Virus record (IMG/VR): IMGVR_UViG_3300045253_000023
Location: 1 to 64,000 of that record
Strand: one strand, 5' to 3'
Length of the DNA stretch: 64,000 nucleotides
DNA from: a virus
Position numbers and translations under genes: made by a program. Numbering within the stretch: position 1 is the stretch's first letter; every line of letters begins with the position of its first letter. Below are positions 50,991 through 59,270 of this stretch, one piece after another. Under the pieces are notes generated by a model that saw only the letters and a list, made by a program, of their open reading frames with translations, searched no databases and was not told the DNA's origin.

Positions 50991-51209
50991 ATGGATTCAG
51001 CAGCAATCAAGATTCTGGAAGATGATACCAGACCAATTGAACAACTCAACAAGTTGTTCAATCCAACATTCGATGCATTTTCGAGATTCAGGTTCCGTGG
51101 TCGTCCATTGCGGACCATGCGCAAGCCTGAGTTGATTGAAGAACTCAAAACAGAAGCTGAGGCAAAGCGCGCTCGCCGCCGTGCCCGCAATCTGAGGATC
51201 GTAGCATGA
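50991..51209 (+). CDS. Small basic early protein
   Basis: A 72-residue protein with an acidic N-terminal third (KILEDDTRPIEQLNKLF) and a very basic C-terminal half (FRFRGRPLRTMRKPELIEEL, then KRARRRARNLRI), compatible with nucleic-acid or polymerase binding. Its ATG is 3 bases after the previous stop and its stop overlaps the next ATG (ATGA). Function unknown. Confidence 0.6.
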   Translation: MDSAAIKILEDDTRPIEQLNKLFNPTFDAFSRFRFRGRPLRTMRKPELIEELKTEAEAKRARRRARNLRIVA

Positions 51210-51412
51210 AAGCAAAATTCTTCCTTGCCAACTTTGCATTAACTTGCATCACCATGTCATTCATTGCTCTTCTCTTCAAGATGCAAGGTCTTGATCAGTT
51301 GACGTGGCCCATGGTGTTGGGTCCAGTGATGCTTTGTGGCACAGTGTTCATCAGCCTGTTTGCTGTCATTGGGTTCTTGTTCTCATTTGGGTTCTTGACA
51401 GACGAAACGTAA
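51206..51412 (+). CDS. Small two-helix membrane protein
   Basis: A 68-residue protein with two membrane segments, about residues 5-25 (FFLANFALTCITMSFIALLF) and 35-62 (PMVLGPVMLCGTVFISLFAV and on). The loop between is short and polar. It is translated by ATGA overlap with the preceding basic protein. No family is recognised; candidates are superinfection exclusion or membrane anchoring of replication. Confidence 0.6.
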   Translation: MKAKFFLANFALTCITMSFIALLFKMQGLDQLTWPMVLGPVMLCGTVFISLFAVIGFLFSFGFLTDET

Positions 51413-51440
51413 GTCAATGATCAATTGGAAAATTTAGTGC

Positions 51441-51469
51441 TTGACTTTTGCCTTCAAAGAGAGTAAGAT
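51441..51469 (+). promoter_or_regulatory. Host-type promoter ahead of the clamp region
   Basis: -35 TTGACT, 17-base spacer, -10 TAAGAT; 41 bases before the ATG at 51511. Confidence 0.75.
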
Positions 51470-51510
51470 AGCTCGTTGAGATAGACTTTTGTTGTTCACT
51501 GAGAGAGCAC

Positions 51511-51684
51511 ATGGCAACCACCCAGCAAACTGAAGCCAAGACCATAGCCAAGCGTATGGTTGAATTGAGCAAACGGTACGTGGCAAATCCGAATGACAAA
51601 AACTATGCGGAGTTTCATGCCTACATGAGCATCAAGAATGTCATGTTGGTCGCATTGCTGGCGCTAAATGAACTGGCTGAGTAA
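51511..51684 (+). CDS. Small hypothetical early protein
   Basis: A 57-residue protein, helical, with MATTQQTEAKTIAKRMVELS at the start and a hydrophobic end (IKNVMLVALLALNELAE). It lies between a host-type promoter and a hairpin with a short T-run, and could be regulated independently of the clamp gene. No family is recognised. Confidence 0.55.
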   Translation: MATTQQTEAKTIAKRMVELSKRYVANPNDKNYAEFHAYMSIKNVMLVALLALNELAE

Positions 51685-51708
51685 GCCTTAATCTATCACC
51701 ACCCAAAC

Positions 51709-51735
51709 CAAGGGAGTTTCAGTTCCCTTGATTTT
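51709..51735 (+). terminator. Candidate terminator ahead of gp45
   Basis: A 7-base stem CAAGGGA / TCCCTTG with an 8-base loop is followed by ATTTTCG. It would partly stop transcripts between the small early gene and the sliding clamp. Confidence 0.6.
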
Positions 51736-51762
51736 CGTCATATTCCATACAGGAGTTTCATC

Positions 51763-52431
51763 ATGCAGTTATCTGAAAAGACCCTCACCGTTCTCAAGAA
51801 CTTTGCGAAGTTCAATGAAAACATCCTCATTGAGGAAGGTTCTGTCCTCAAGACAATGACAAACCAGAAGAACGTGTTTGCCACTGCCACCATTGAGGAA
51901 GAGTTTCCTCGTGAAGTGCCAATCTACAACCTGACTGAATTCCTCAATGCGCTTTCGTTGTTCAAGGCACCTGAACTTGAATTCGAAGATGCCTACATCG
52001 AGATCAAGGACACATCTGGACAGGGCATCAAGTATTTCTATGCTGACAAGAGTGTGTTGGCATATCCTGAGAAGGACATCGCCTTCAAGAAGAAGGACTT
52101 GGAGTTCAAGTTGACTGCGGTCAAACTTGAGAAGGTTCTGTTGGCAGCCCGTACATTGAACTTGCCAAATGTCACATTGGTCAATGATGGTGAGAAGTTG
52201 TTCCTTCGTGCCCATGATGCGGCCAATGCCACATCCAACAAGTTTGACGTCACCATCGATGACTTCGATGTTTCCGATGTCAAGGAATTCCAGGCTCACT
52301 TCAAGATGGAAAACCTGCGCTTGCTTGAACTGGATTATGATGTCGCTGTCAATCTTCAAGGCATTGCTTCTTTCAGCAATGAGAACTACAATCTGGTGTA
52401 TCTGATCGGATTGGCCACTGCCAAGAAGTAA
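51763..52431 (+). CDS. 45: DNA polymerase sliding clamp, T4 gp45-like
   Basis: A 222-residue protein (T4 gp45: 228). The start MQLSEKTLTVLKNFAKFNEN parallels T4 MKLSKDTTALLKNFATINSG. Other points are FPREVPIYNLTEFLNALSLF (T4: DFDVAIYDLNGFLGILSLV) and the final NLVYLIGLATAKK. It forms the trimeric ring tethering gp43 to DNA and, in T4, also activates late transcription through gp55/gp33. The ribosome site is ACAGGAG. Gene order 45-44-62-regA-43 is as in T4, apart from small genes 53455, 54585 and 54840. Confidence 0.9.
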   Translation: MQLSEKTLTVLKNFAKFNENILIEEGSVLKTMTNQKNVFATATIEEEFPREVPIYNLTEFLNALSLFKAPELEFEDAYIEIKDTSGQGIKYFYADKSVLAYPEKDIAFKKKDLEFKLTAVKLEKVLLAARTLNLPNVTLVNDGEKLFLRAHDAANATSNKFDVTIDDFDVSDVKEFQAHFKMENLRLLELDYDVAVNLQGIASFSNENYNLVYLIGLATAKK

Positions 52432-52451
52432 TCATTGCATCGGCACATAAC

Positions 52452-52482
52452 TGGATCGCGCCGATTGTGATGGCGCGATCCA
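52452..52482 (+). other. Strong stem-loop between clamp and clamp-loader genes
   Basis: An 11-base stem TGGATCGCGCC / GGCGCGATCCA with a 9-base loop GATTGTGAT has no T-run. It ends 19 bases before the gp44 ATG, just ahead of the ribosome site AGAAGGAAG. It may be a processing or translational-control element. Confidence 0.7.
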
Positions 52483-52501
52483 TCACCAGAAGGAAGTCAT
52501 T

Positions 52502-53458
52502 ATGAGCAAGTTTGAAAAGAAACTTTGGGTTGAGAACTATCGTCCACAAACACTCAACGATGTGATTCTTCCGGAAACATTGAAGGCTGAGTTCCGAAAG
52601 TTTATCGAAGAGAAACAGGTGCCTCATTTGCTCCTTTCTGGACAAGCAGGCACTGGCAAGACCACTATGGCGCGTGTACTCGCAAACGAGATTGGCGCCG
52701 ACTTTTACATGATCAACGGCTCCAAGGAGTCAGGCATCGACACACTGCGCACGAAGGTCGTGTCGTATGCATCAACCACTTCTCTTGAACACCCAGGCCA
52801 GCCCAAGATTCTATTGATCGACGAGGCTGACTATCTGAACGCAAACTCATTCCAACCCGCATTGCGCGGCATCATGGAAGAAGTTTGGGAGAACTGTCGT
52901 TTCATCTTCACATGCAACTACAAGAACAGGCTGATTCCAGCCTTGCATTCTCGATGCACTGTGATTGACTTCTCATTCTCTGCCAATGACAAGATTGAGA
53001 TGATGGGCGCATTCATGTCTCGTTGCATGAAGATTCTGAAGGAAAACAATGTCAAATTCGATCCAAAGGTCTTGGCAGCATTCATCAAGAATCACTTCCC
53101 AGACATGCGTCGTACACTGAATGAGCTTCAACGCTATTCAACCTGTGGCACCATCGATGAAGGCATCCTGAAGGCATCAGGGCAAGACCTGATTGATCAG
53201 ATCGTGGTTTTCTTGAAGAACAAAAACTTCAAACAGATGCGCGATTGGGTTGACATGAATGAATCCATCGATGCTTCGGTGTTGTTCGACAAGCTGTATG
53301 ATGAACTCACTCCGTTCCTCGCTCCGCAATCTGTTCCAGACCTCATCCTGGTGTTGGATGACTATCAGAACAAGGCAGCCATTGTTGTGAATCAACGCAT
53401 CAATCTGGCTGCCTGTCTGACAACTCTGATGTCGACACTGGAGTTCAAAGCATCATGA
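52502..53458 (+). CDS. 44: Clamp loader large subunit, T4 gp44-like
   Basis: A 318-residue AAA+ ATPase (T4 gp44: 319). It starts KLWVENYRPQTLNDVILP; Walker A is SGQAGTGKTT at ~46-55, Walker B LLIDEADYL at ~103, sensor 1 FIFTCNYKNR, and the arginine-finger SRC motif LHSRCTVIDF at ~149. Four gp44 with one gp62 open and load the gp45 clamp. Its stop overlaps the next gene by ATGA. Confidence 0.93.
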   Translation: MSKFEKKLWVENYRPQTLNDVILPETLKAEFRKFIEEKQVPHLLLSGQAGTGKTTMARVLANEIGADFYMINGSKESGIDTLRTKVVSYASTTSLEHPGQPKILLIDEADYLNANSFQPALRGIMEEVWENCRFIFTCNYKNRLIPALHSRCTVIDFSFSANDKIEMMGAFMSRCMKILKENNVKFDPKVLAAFIKNHFPDMRRTLNELQRYSTCGTIDEGILKASGQDLIDQIVVFLKNKNFKQMRDWVDMNESIDASVLFDKLYDELTPFLAPQSVPDLILVLDDYQNKAAIVVNQRINLAACLTTLMSTLEFKAS

Positions 53459-53697
53459 AATCTGTCAAGAAAACTCCCAAAGTTGGCGACTTGAGGATAC
53501 GCAGAATATTCCTTTTCAAATCAAGGAATCTGCGTCGTTTTGAGGGCGGCATGGAAAAACGTTGGTTAGAATTTGCTGATGTGATTCAAGAATGGCAAGA
53601 GTGGACTGAGTGGGAATACACACCAGAAGGCGGCGAAACAGGCTACTATTCTGGATGGAAAGATATCGGATGGTGGGATGAGGAGCGAAACTTATGA
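53455..53697 (+). CDS. Tryptophan-rich small protein inserted between clamp-loader genes
   Basis: An 80-residue protein with a basic start (MKSVKKTPKVGDLRIRRIFL) and an aromatic, acidic rest with eight Trp (RWLEFADVIQEWQEWTEWEY; YYSGWKDIGWWDEERNL). Its start and stop overlap both neighbours by ATGA, so it is translated with gp44 and gp62. T4 has nothing between 44 and 62. The WQEWTEWEY and GYYSGWKDIGWW pattern looks like a small single-domain protein often found on its own in phages; function unknown. Confidence 0.65.
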   Translation: MKSVKKTPKVGDLRIRRIFLFKSRNLRRFEGGMEKRWLEFADVIQEWQEWTEWEYTPEGGETGYYSGWKDIGWWDEERNL

Positions 53698-54104
53698 GTG
53701 AAATCAAACCAGCAACCATTTGGGAGCTGTTGAATGATATCACATCAGAGAAACGTGGCTTGTTTCACGAAGATGAAATGCACCAAAAGGCATACAACAT
53801 CTTCATCTTCAATCTGATGCTATCACAGCATCCTGATTGCATTCTCATCATCAATCAACTCAATGCCCATGGATCATTGTCCAAGAAGTGGCATCATGAT
53901 TTTCTGTTCCACAAGCTGCCACGTCGCAAGCGATTCGCGAAACTGGCAAAGCCTGAAGAAGATCAGAATCTTGACAATGTGATGGAAGTATTGAACCTGT
54001 CCCGAGAAAAGGCATCAGAAATGATGTTTGCTTTTTCCGCAGAAGATTTTGCGGAGATGGCAGCCTCGTTGGACAAAGGAGGAAGGCATCGTGGCACTAA
54101 GTAA
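53694..54104 (+). CDS. 62: Clamp loader small subunit, T4 gp62-like
   Basis: A 136-residue protein (T4 gp62: 187). The central NLMLSQHPDCILIINQLNAH, LSKKW, and FHKLPRRKRFAKLAKPEED parallel T4 ALSQFPECMPAVYAMNLIGS, LSDEA and AVPRGKRYGKWAK. The C-terminus is shorter than in T4. It has no ATPase site, as expected for gp62, which bridges gp44 and the clamp. The ATG overlaps the previous stop, and the start of regA lies in its 3' end. Confidence 0.75.
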   Translation: MSEIKPATIWELLNDITSEKRGLFHEDEMHQKAYNIFIFNLMLSQHPDCILIINQLNAHGSLSKKWHHDFLFHKLPRRKRFAKLAKPEEDQNLDNVMEVLNLSREKASEMMFAFSAEDFAEMAASLDKGGRHRGTK

Positions 54105-54588
54105 CTCTGATATCTACCTTCTCGATGACATAGGATGTAACATCATGGATGATGTGTTTGAACGTTTTGGAATTCTTGAGGTTTCATTGGCCTCGCCTGA
54201 CGACTTCTTGAAGATCAAGGAGACGCTCACGCGCATTGGCATCCCATCCTTCAAGACAAAGACCCTCTATCAGTCCTGCCATATCTTTCACAAGCAGGGA
54301 CGCTATGGTATTGTCCATTTCAAAGAACTGTTTGCCCTTGATGGCAAGCCTTCGGAGATGACGGCTGATGATACTGAGCGCCGCAACCTGGTTGCCAAGC
54401 TGATTGTTGAATGGGGTCTCTGCAAGCCAGTGAACTTCGACATCGCCACATTTAATGTTGGCAATGCGTTCAACAAAACCAAGATCATCAAGTTCGGCGA
54501 GAAGCATGAATGGAAACTGGAGTCGAAGCATTCGCTCGGCAAGGTTTCATTGCGCGAAGAACCAAACCAAACAGGAAGACTGGCATGA
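54091..54588 (+). CDS. regA: Translational repressor RegA
   Basis: A 165-residue reading from GTG 54091; T4 RegA is 122. The core follows RegA very closely: EVSLASPDDFLKIKETLTRI (T4: ITLKKPEDFLKVKETLTRM), LYQSCHIFHKQGRYGIVHFK (T4: LYQSCHILQKKGLYYIVHFK), and KIIKFGEKHEWKLESKHSLG (T4: RVISFKQKHEWKLVPKYTIG). RegA binds early mRNA start sites. GTG 54091 has a strong AGGAGG 8 bases upstream and overlaps gp62; ATG 54145 (147 residues, weaker AGGA site) gives a length nearer T4 and may be the true start. The stop overlaps the next ATG. Confidence 0.88.
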   Translation: MALSNSDIYLLDDIGCNIMDDVFERFGILEVSLASPDDFLKIKETLTRIGIPSFKTKTLYQSCHIFHKQGRYGIVHFKELFALDGKPSEMTADDTERRNLVAKLIVEWGLCKPVNFDIATFNVGNAFNKTKIIKFGEKHEWKLESKHSLGKVSLREEPNQTGRLA

Positions 54589-54824
54589 AGTTCAAACAAT
54601 CTGTAGAGCTCACAGAAAGCAGAAGCATCACGTTCTATGTCGAAGGCGCTGCTGAGGGTATCGACAAGAAATACAACGATCACGGACCAACCGTCAATTG
54701 GTCTGCTCTGGGCAGCGTTGAACTTCCTCAGGCAATAGCATTTGTCAAGTATCTTCAGAAGGCTATTGACACAGCCAAGTCACTCAAACCAGGTCAGCGA
54801 GAGAATTTGAATTTCAGCATTTAA
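54585..54824 (+). CDS. Small hypothetical protein after RegA
   Basis: A 79-residue protein from the ATG overlapping the RegA stop (ATGA). It has a mixed strand/helix pattern (KQSVELTESRSITFYVEGAA; PQAIAFVKYLQKAIDTAKSL). No family is recognised. Upstream in-frame codons to 54510 lie inside RegA. Confidence 0.6.
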   Translation: MKFKQSVELTESRSITFYVEGAAEGIDKKYNDHGPTVNWSALGSVELPQAIAFVKYLQKAIDTAKSLKPGQRENLNFSI

Positions 54825-54839
54825 TATGGGGTATTCATT

Positions 54840-55508
54840 ATGGCAGTTGGAAACATTGAATCTGAGGACAAAGGCACAGCAGCACGTTACAATGACAACA
54901 AGATTGAATATGAGTTGATCCCAACTCATCTTCTTGAGTCCACTGCGCGCGTGTTCATGCATGGCAAGAAGAAATACAAAGCATGGAATTGGGCCAAGGG
55001 CATGCCATGGTCTGTTGTCATTGGTTGTATGAAACGTCATCTGGCAGCCATTGAGCGCGGCGAAGACTTTGACGTTGGCAAGAAGGGTTCAGGATTGCGC
55101 CACATTGGGCACATCATGTGCAACGCAATCATGCTTGAACATTACATGAACACCTTCCCCGAAGGTGATGATCGTCCAAAGTGGTTCAATGGCAAAGCGG
55201 AAGGATCGCTTGGTCAGAACGTTCCACTTGAGTCTGAAGATGAACCATCAGTGTTGGGTGGTGCTCTTGCAGAACATCCAGCACCAATGCCAGAAGAAGT
55301 TCAGAATCCAAAGATTTTGCGTTTGGATATTGGAACAATGACTGAGCAAGAAGCCACCAAGGCAATAGCCAAAATCCAAGGTGAATTGGATGACAGGCTT
55401 CTCAACAAATTGTTGGTCTCAACGAGCATTAAACCAACATTCCCATGTAACTCTGGAATCCCAGGGAACTACGAACATCCAACAGTTTCTGGTGGTGATT
55501 TAACCTGA
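54840..55508 (+). CDS. dATP/dGTP diphosphohydrolase-like protein (DUF5664-type)
   Basis: A 222-residue protein. Residues ~10-110 match the family: RYNDNKIEYELIPTHLLEST, FMHGKKKYKAWNWAKGMPWS, MKRHLAAIERGEDFD and GLRHIGHIMCNAIML, an all-helical fold of MazG/HD-like nucleotide hydrolases with conserved His, Glu and Asp. This family has been described as acting on dATP/dGTP in phages that alter their nucleotide pools. The C-terminal ~110 residues are acidic and Pro-rich with no match. It lies directly upstream of the DNA polymerase promoter, so nucleotide-pool control fits. Catalytic specificity is not shown here. Confidence 0.65.
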   Translation: MAVGNIESEDKGTAARYNDNKIEYELIPTHLLESTARVFMHGKKKYKAWNWAKGMPWSVVIGCMKRHLAAIERGEDFDVGKKGSGLRHIGHIMCNAIMLEHYMNTFPEGDDRPKWFNGKAEGSLGQNVPLESEDEPSVLGGALAEHPAPMPEEVQNPKILRLDIGTMTEQEATKAIAKIQGELDDRLLNKLLVSTSIKPTFPCNSGIPGNYEHPTVSGGDLT

Positions 55509-55511
55509 CCA

Positions 55512-55540
55512 TTGACTTTCCTCAACTATCCAGCTACACT
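55512..55540 (+). promoter_or_regulatory. Host-type promoter for DNA polymerase
   Basis: -35 TTGACT, 17-base spacer, -10 TACACT; 31 bases before the gp43 ATG, with ribosome site AGGAG. Confidence 0.75.
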
Positions 55541-55571
55541 AGCAGAGGCTGGAAGCAAATAGGAGTTCCTC

Positions 55572-58148
55572 ATGTATACATCTGTCGTTCCCTATGGGAA
55601 CTCACTACTCATACGCGAACGTGATGCCAAAGGTCGTTTGAAGGCATGGCGTGAGCGTGAGTTTCAGCCATCTGTCTATATCCATTCAGAGAAAGGCAGC
55701 TTCACCAATCTACGTGGTGATCAGAAACTTGCTCGTGTCGAAACTGGTGACATCGCAGCAACCAAAGACTTCATGGAGTCTTATGTCGAAAACAGCAACG
55801 TCTCAATCTATGGGATGGATAACATTGCTCTGCAATACATTCAAGCCATGTATGACCGCAAGCAACCCATTCCCAAAAGCGCCATTCGAACTGGAACGCT
55901 CGACATTGAAGTTGGTTCAGATCAAGGTTTTCCAGACCCCATGGAAGCCAAATATCCCGTCACAGCAATCACTTATTTCGACTCATTCGATAACATATTC
56001 CACGTTTGGAGTACATGTGCTTGGGAAAGTTCCAAGAGTGAACTGAAGCCTGATGTTCTTCACAGAGTCAAGTATACGCAATGTGATACTGAAGAAGACA
56101 TCCTGCGCGGATTCATGGAATACTGGACAAGCAACTATCCAGACATCATCACTGGTTGGAACACAGATGGATTCGACTTGATCTATCTCTACAACCGCAT
56201 GGTTGGTATTTGGGATGAAACGGAAGCCAACACCATGTCTCCATGGAATGTTGTGCGCACCAAGAAGTTCACCAAGTTCAACAAAGACCAGCATGAAGTC
56301 AATCTGCTGGGCATCAATCAACTGGACTACCTGAAGCTGTATCGCAAGCATACATTCAAGATGCAGGAGTCTTATTCGCTTGACCATATTGCTTCCATTG
56401 AGCTCAAGGGTCATCGCAAACTGTCTTATGAAGAAGTCGGTTCTCTTCATGAACTCTACAAAACCAATCCCCAAAAGTACGTTGATTACAACATCACCGA
56501 CGTTGATTTGGTGTTGCGTATTGACTTCAAGAAGAAGCTGCTGGCTCTGGTGATTGACGTTGCATACTTCGCTGGTGTCAACTACGACGACACGTTCTCT
56601 CCAGTGAAGATTTGGGAAGCCAAAATCTATGACTATCTCATGAGCAATGGCATCATTGTTCCATGGAAGTCCAATCAAGGAGACAATGACTCTGGCGGTG
56701 AATTGCTTGGAGCATTTGTCAAAGAGGCTCCAACTGGCAAGATATGGAAATGGGTGATGTCTTTTGACTTGACCTCATTGTATCCATCCATCATGCGCCA
56801 ATGGAATCTGGGTCCAGACACACTCACATTGCCTCGCAATTATGAATTGCAGCAAATCCATAATCTGAACATTGTCAACAAAATTCTCAAGATGGAATTG
56901 ACAGAAGGTCAATTGGAAGCATTGCGCATGGAGAATTTGTGCCTTGCTGGCAATGGAACATTCTACACCAACAGCAAAAAGTCCTTCATGAATGTGCTCA
57001 TGGAAGAATTGTTCACTGAGCGCAAACGTTGTAAGGACTTGTCGATTGCGGCAAAGAAAGCCAAGACGCATTTGGAAGAAGGCTCTGATGAATGGAAGAA
57101 ACAAGATGCCATCGTCAGTGAGAACTTTGTTCGCGAACAAGCACTCAAGGTGTTGCTGAACTCAGCATATGGCGCTTTGGGCAACGCATACTTCATGTTC
57201 TATGATTTGGATGTGGCAGGTGCTGTGACGTATTCAGGTCAGGCCATCACACAATGGATTGAGATTCGTCTCAACAAATATCTGAATGATCTGTTCAAAA
57301 CCCAAAACGTGGATTACATTTTGTACATCGACACTGACTCAGTGTACATCAACTGCGAACAGTTTGTCAAACGTTTCATTCCAAAGGGAACACCAGAGAA
57401 TGACATCGTTGATTTCCTGGACAAGGTGGGTCAGAAGTTCCGCGATGATGTGATTGATCCAGGCTATGAGCATTTGCAGAAACACCTGAATTGCATGGAA
57501 CAGCTGATGATCATGAAGCGCGAAGCCATCGCCTCGGCCGCATTCTGGAAGGCCAAGAAGAAGTATGCCATGCGCGTACTTGATTCTGAAGGTGTCCGTG
57601 AGGAAGACTACAAGATCATGGGCTTGGAAGCAATTTCAACCAAGACCCCAATTTTCTCACGCAAGGCGCTCAAGGAAGCATACAAGATCATTCTCACCAA
57701 AGAGAATGAAGCACTGCTTGACTTCATTGATGAGTTCCGAACAAAGGTCGATGGCCTGTCCATTGAAGACCTGGCACTTGGCACATCTGTCTCTGGTCTG
57801 AAGAAGTATTCAGATGATGAAGGCTATCCAATCCAAGGCACCCCACAGCATGTAGCAGCCGCGTTGCTCTACAATCGTCTGATCAAGCAATATGGTGTGG
57901 ATGGCACCTATGAGTCCATCAAGGAAGGCGAGAAGATGAAGATGGTCTATCTTAAACAACGCAATCCATTGAAGACCTTCACTGTAGTTGGTTTCTCCAG
58001 CTTCTGGCCTCGTCAATTTGAGCTTGACAAGTTCATTGATCGCAACCGCATGTTTGAGCGTGGATTCTTGTCACCACTCGCTGAGATGTGCGACACATTC
58101 AATTGGCAAACTGAACGTGTTGCCGATTTGACACAATTTTTCACATAA
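55572..58148 (+). CDS. 43: DNA polymerase, family B, T4 gp43-like
   Basis: An 858-residue polymerase (T4 gp43: 898). 3'-5' exonuclease: Exo I TLDIE at ~109, Exo II GWNTDGFDL at ~195, Exo III YNITDVDLV at ~306. Polymerase: motif A SFDLTSLYPSI at ~397, motif B KVLLNSAYGALGN at ~526, motif C YIDTDSVYI at ~585. All catalytic acids are present. The C-terminus (ERVADLTQFFT) ends with a clamp-binding-like LTQFFT peptide. A single uninterrupted gene without intron or intein. Confidence 0.95.
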   Translation: MYTSVVPYGNSLLIRERDAKGRLKAWREREFQPSVYIHSEKGSFTNLRGDQKLARVETGDIAATKDFMESYVENSNVSIYGMDNIALQYIQAMYDRKQPIPKSAIRTGTLDIEVGSDQGFPDPMEAKYPVTAITYFDSFDNIFHVWSTCAWESSKSELKPDVLHRVKYTQCDTEEDILRGFMEYWTSNYPDIITGWNTDGFDLIYLYNRMVGIWDETEANTMSPWNVVRTKKFTKFNKDQHEVNLLGINQLDYLKLYRKHTFKMQESYSLDHIASIELKGHRKLSYEEVGSLHELYKTNPQKYVDYNITDVDLVLRIDFKKKLLALVIDVAYFAGVNYDDTFSPVKIWEAKIYDYLMSNGIIVPWKSNQGDNDSGGELLGAFVKEAPTGKIWKWVMSFDLTSLYPSIMRQWNLGPDTLTLPRNYELQQIHNLNIVNKILKMELTEGQLEALRMENLCLAGNGTFYTNSKKSFMNVLMEELFTERKRCKDLSIAAKKAKTHLEEGSDEWKKQDAIVSENFVREQALKVLLNSAYGALGNAYFMFYDLDVAGAVTYSGQAITQWIEIRLNKYLNDLFKTQNVDYILYIDTDSVYINCEQFVKRFIPKGTPENDIVDFLDKVGQKFRDDVIDPGYEHLQKHLNCMEQLMIMKREAIASAAFWKAKKKYAMRVLDSEGVREEDYKIMGLEAISTKTPIFSRKALKEAYKIILTKENEALLDFIDEFRTKVDGLSIEDLALGTSVSGLKKYSDDEGYPIQGTPQHVAAALLYNRLIKQYGVDGTYESIKEGEKMKMVYLKQRNPLKTFTVVGFSSFWPRQFELDKFIDRNRMFERGFLSPLAEMCDTFNWQTERVADLTQFFT

Positions 58149-58157
58149 GGAAACCCC

Positions 58158-59270
58158 ATGTCCAAAGTATCCGAACTTGCTAAGAAACTCCTGGCGTCAT
58201 CGAAGTCTGAATATGCCTCGATGATTGAAGAATCAGAAGTGTTCAAGAAGACCTTTGTCCAAACTGAAATTCCAATCATCAATGCTGCTCTGTCTGGACA
58301 TCTTGATGGTGGTTTGACTTCAGGTCACACAGTGCTTGCTGGTGAATCGCGTTCATTCAAGACCTTGATTGGTTTGTTCTTGATGCGCGCCTATCTCAAC
58401 AAGTTTCCAGACGCAGTTGCCGTCATGTACGACAATGAGTTTGGTTCTCCTCCGATCTATTTGGAAGGCATGGGCATTGACACCAAGCGCCTGATCCATG
58501 TTCCATTCACCAATGTTGAGCAATTGAAGTTCTCACTGGTGTCCCAGTTGGACTCAGTAAAGCGTGGCGACAAGGTGTACTTCTTCATTGATTCCATTGG
58601 CGCAGCAGCATCCAAGAAGGAATTGGAAGATGCGCAGAAGGAATCCAGTGCAGCAGACATGACGCGCGCAAAGCAGATCAAGTCGTTGTTCCGCATGATC
58701 ACTCCATACTTCTCATTGCTGGATATTCCGTTGGTGACCATCAACCATATCTACATGACGCAAGAATTGTATGCACAGGCTGTCGTGTCTGGTGGTACTG
58801 GTGTCATGTTGTCAGCAGACACCTGCTTGATCATCACCAAGTCGAAGTTGAAAGAAACCATTGGTGGCAAAGAAAAACACAGTGGATTCCAATTCAACAT
58901 CAATGTTGAAAAGAGTCGTTTTGTGAAAGAAAAGTCGCGCTTGCCGTTGACTGTTCGATTCGATCGTGGTATTGATCCATGGTCAGGCTTGTTTGAACTT
59001 GGTCTTGAATTGGGCTACATCGTCCAACCAAAGAACGCATGGTATGCGCGCACCTTCCTCGACAAGAAGACAGGTGAGTTGGTTCCAGAAGCAAAGAACT
59101 GGCGCAAGGAAGATACCAAGTCCACTGAGTTCTGGACTGAATTGATTGAGAAGTCTGACTTCGCAAAGTCAGTTTCCCGTCACTATGCTCTCAAGAGCGA
59201 AAACCTTGTATCGGAGGATTCCAATGCGATTCTGGCAATGTTTGAAAACGCTCCTGAGTCGGAAGACTAA
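58158..59270 (+). CDS. uvsX: RecA-like recombinase UvsX
   Basis: A 370-residue protein (T4 UvsX: 391). The Walker A is the UvsX-type GESRSFKT at ~62-69 (T4: GPSKSFKS), Walker B VYFFIDSIGA near 140, and L2 region TINHIYMTQELYAQAVVSGG near 195, followed by GVMLSADTCLII. It catalyses strand exchange for recombination-dependent replication, with UvsY (43895) as loader. The gene starts 9 bases after the polymerase stop, and its last 47 bases overlap the next gene in another frame. Confidence 0.93.
   Translation: MSKVSELAKKLLASSKSEYASMIEESEVFKKTFVQTEIPIINAALSGHLDGGLTSGHTVLAGESRSFKTLIGLFLMRAYLNKFPDAVAVMYDNEFGSPPIYLEGMGIDTKRLIHVPFTNVEQLKFSLVSQLDSVKRGDKVYFFIDSIGAAASKKELEDAQKESSAADMTRAKQIKSLFRMITPYFSLLDIPLVTINHIYMTQELYAQAVVSGGTGVMLSADTCLIITKSKLKETIGGKEKHSGFQFNINVEKSRFVKEKSRLPLTVRFDRGIDPWSGLFELGLELGYIVQPKNAWYARTFLDKKTGELVPEAKNWRKEDTKSTEFWTELIEKSDFAKSVSRHYALKSENLVSEDSNAILAMFENAPESED

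Noticed and set aside
55983-56678. Open minus-strand frame of 231 codons inside the polymerase gene
   Set aside because: Antisense to the exonuclease domain of gp43 with no promoter, ribosome site or motif.
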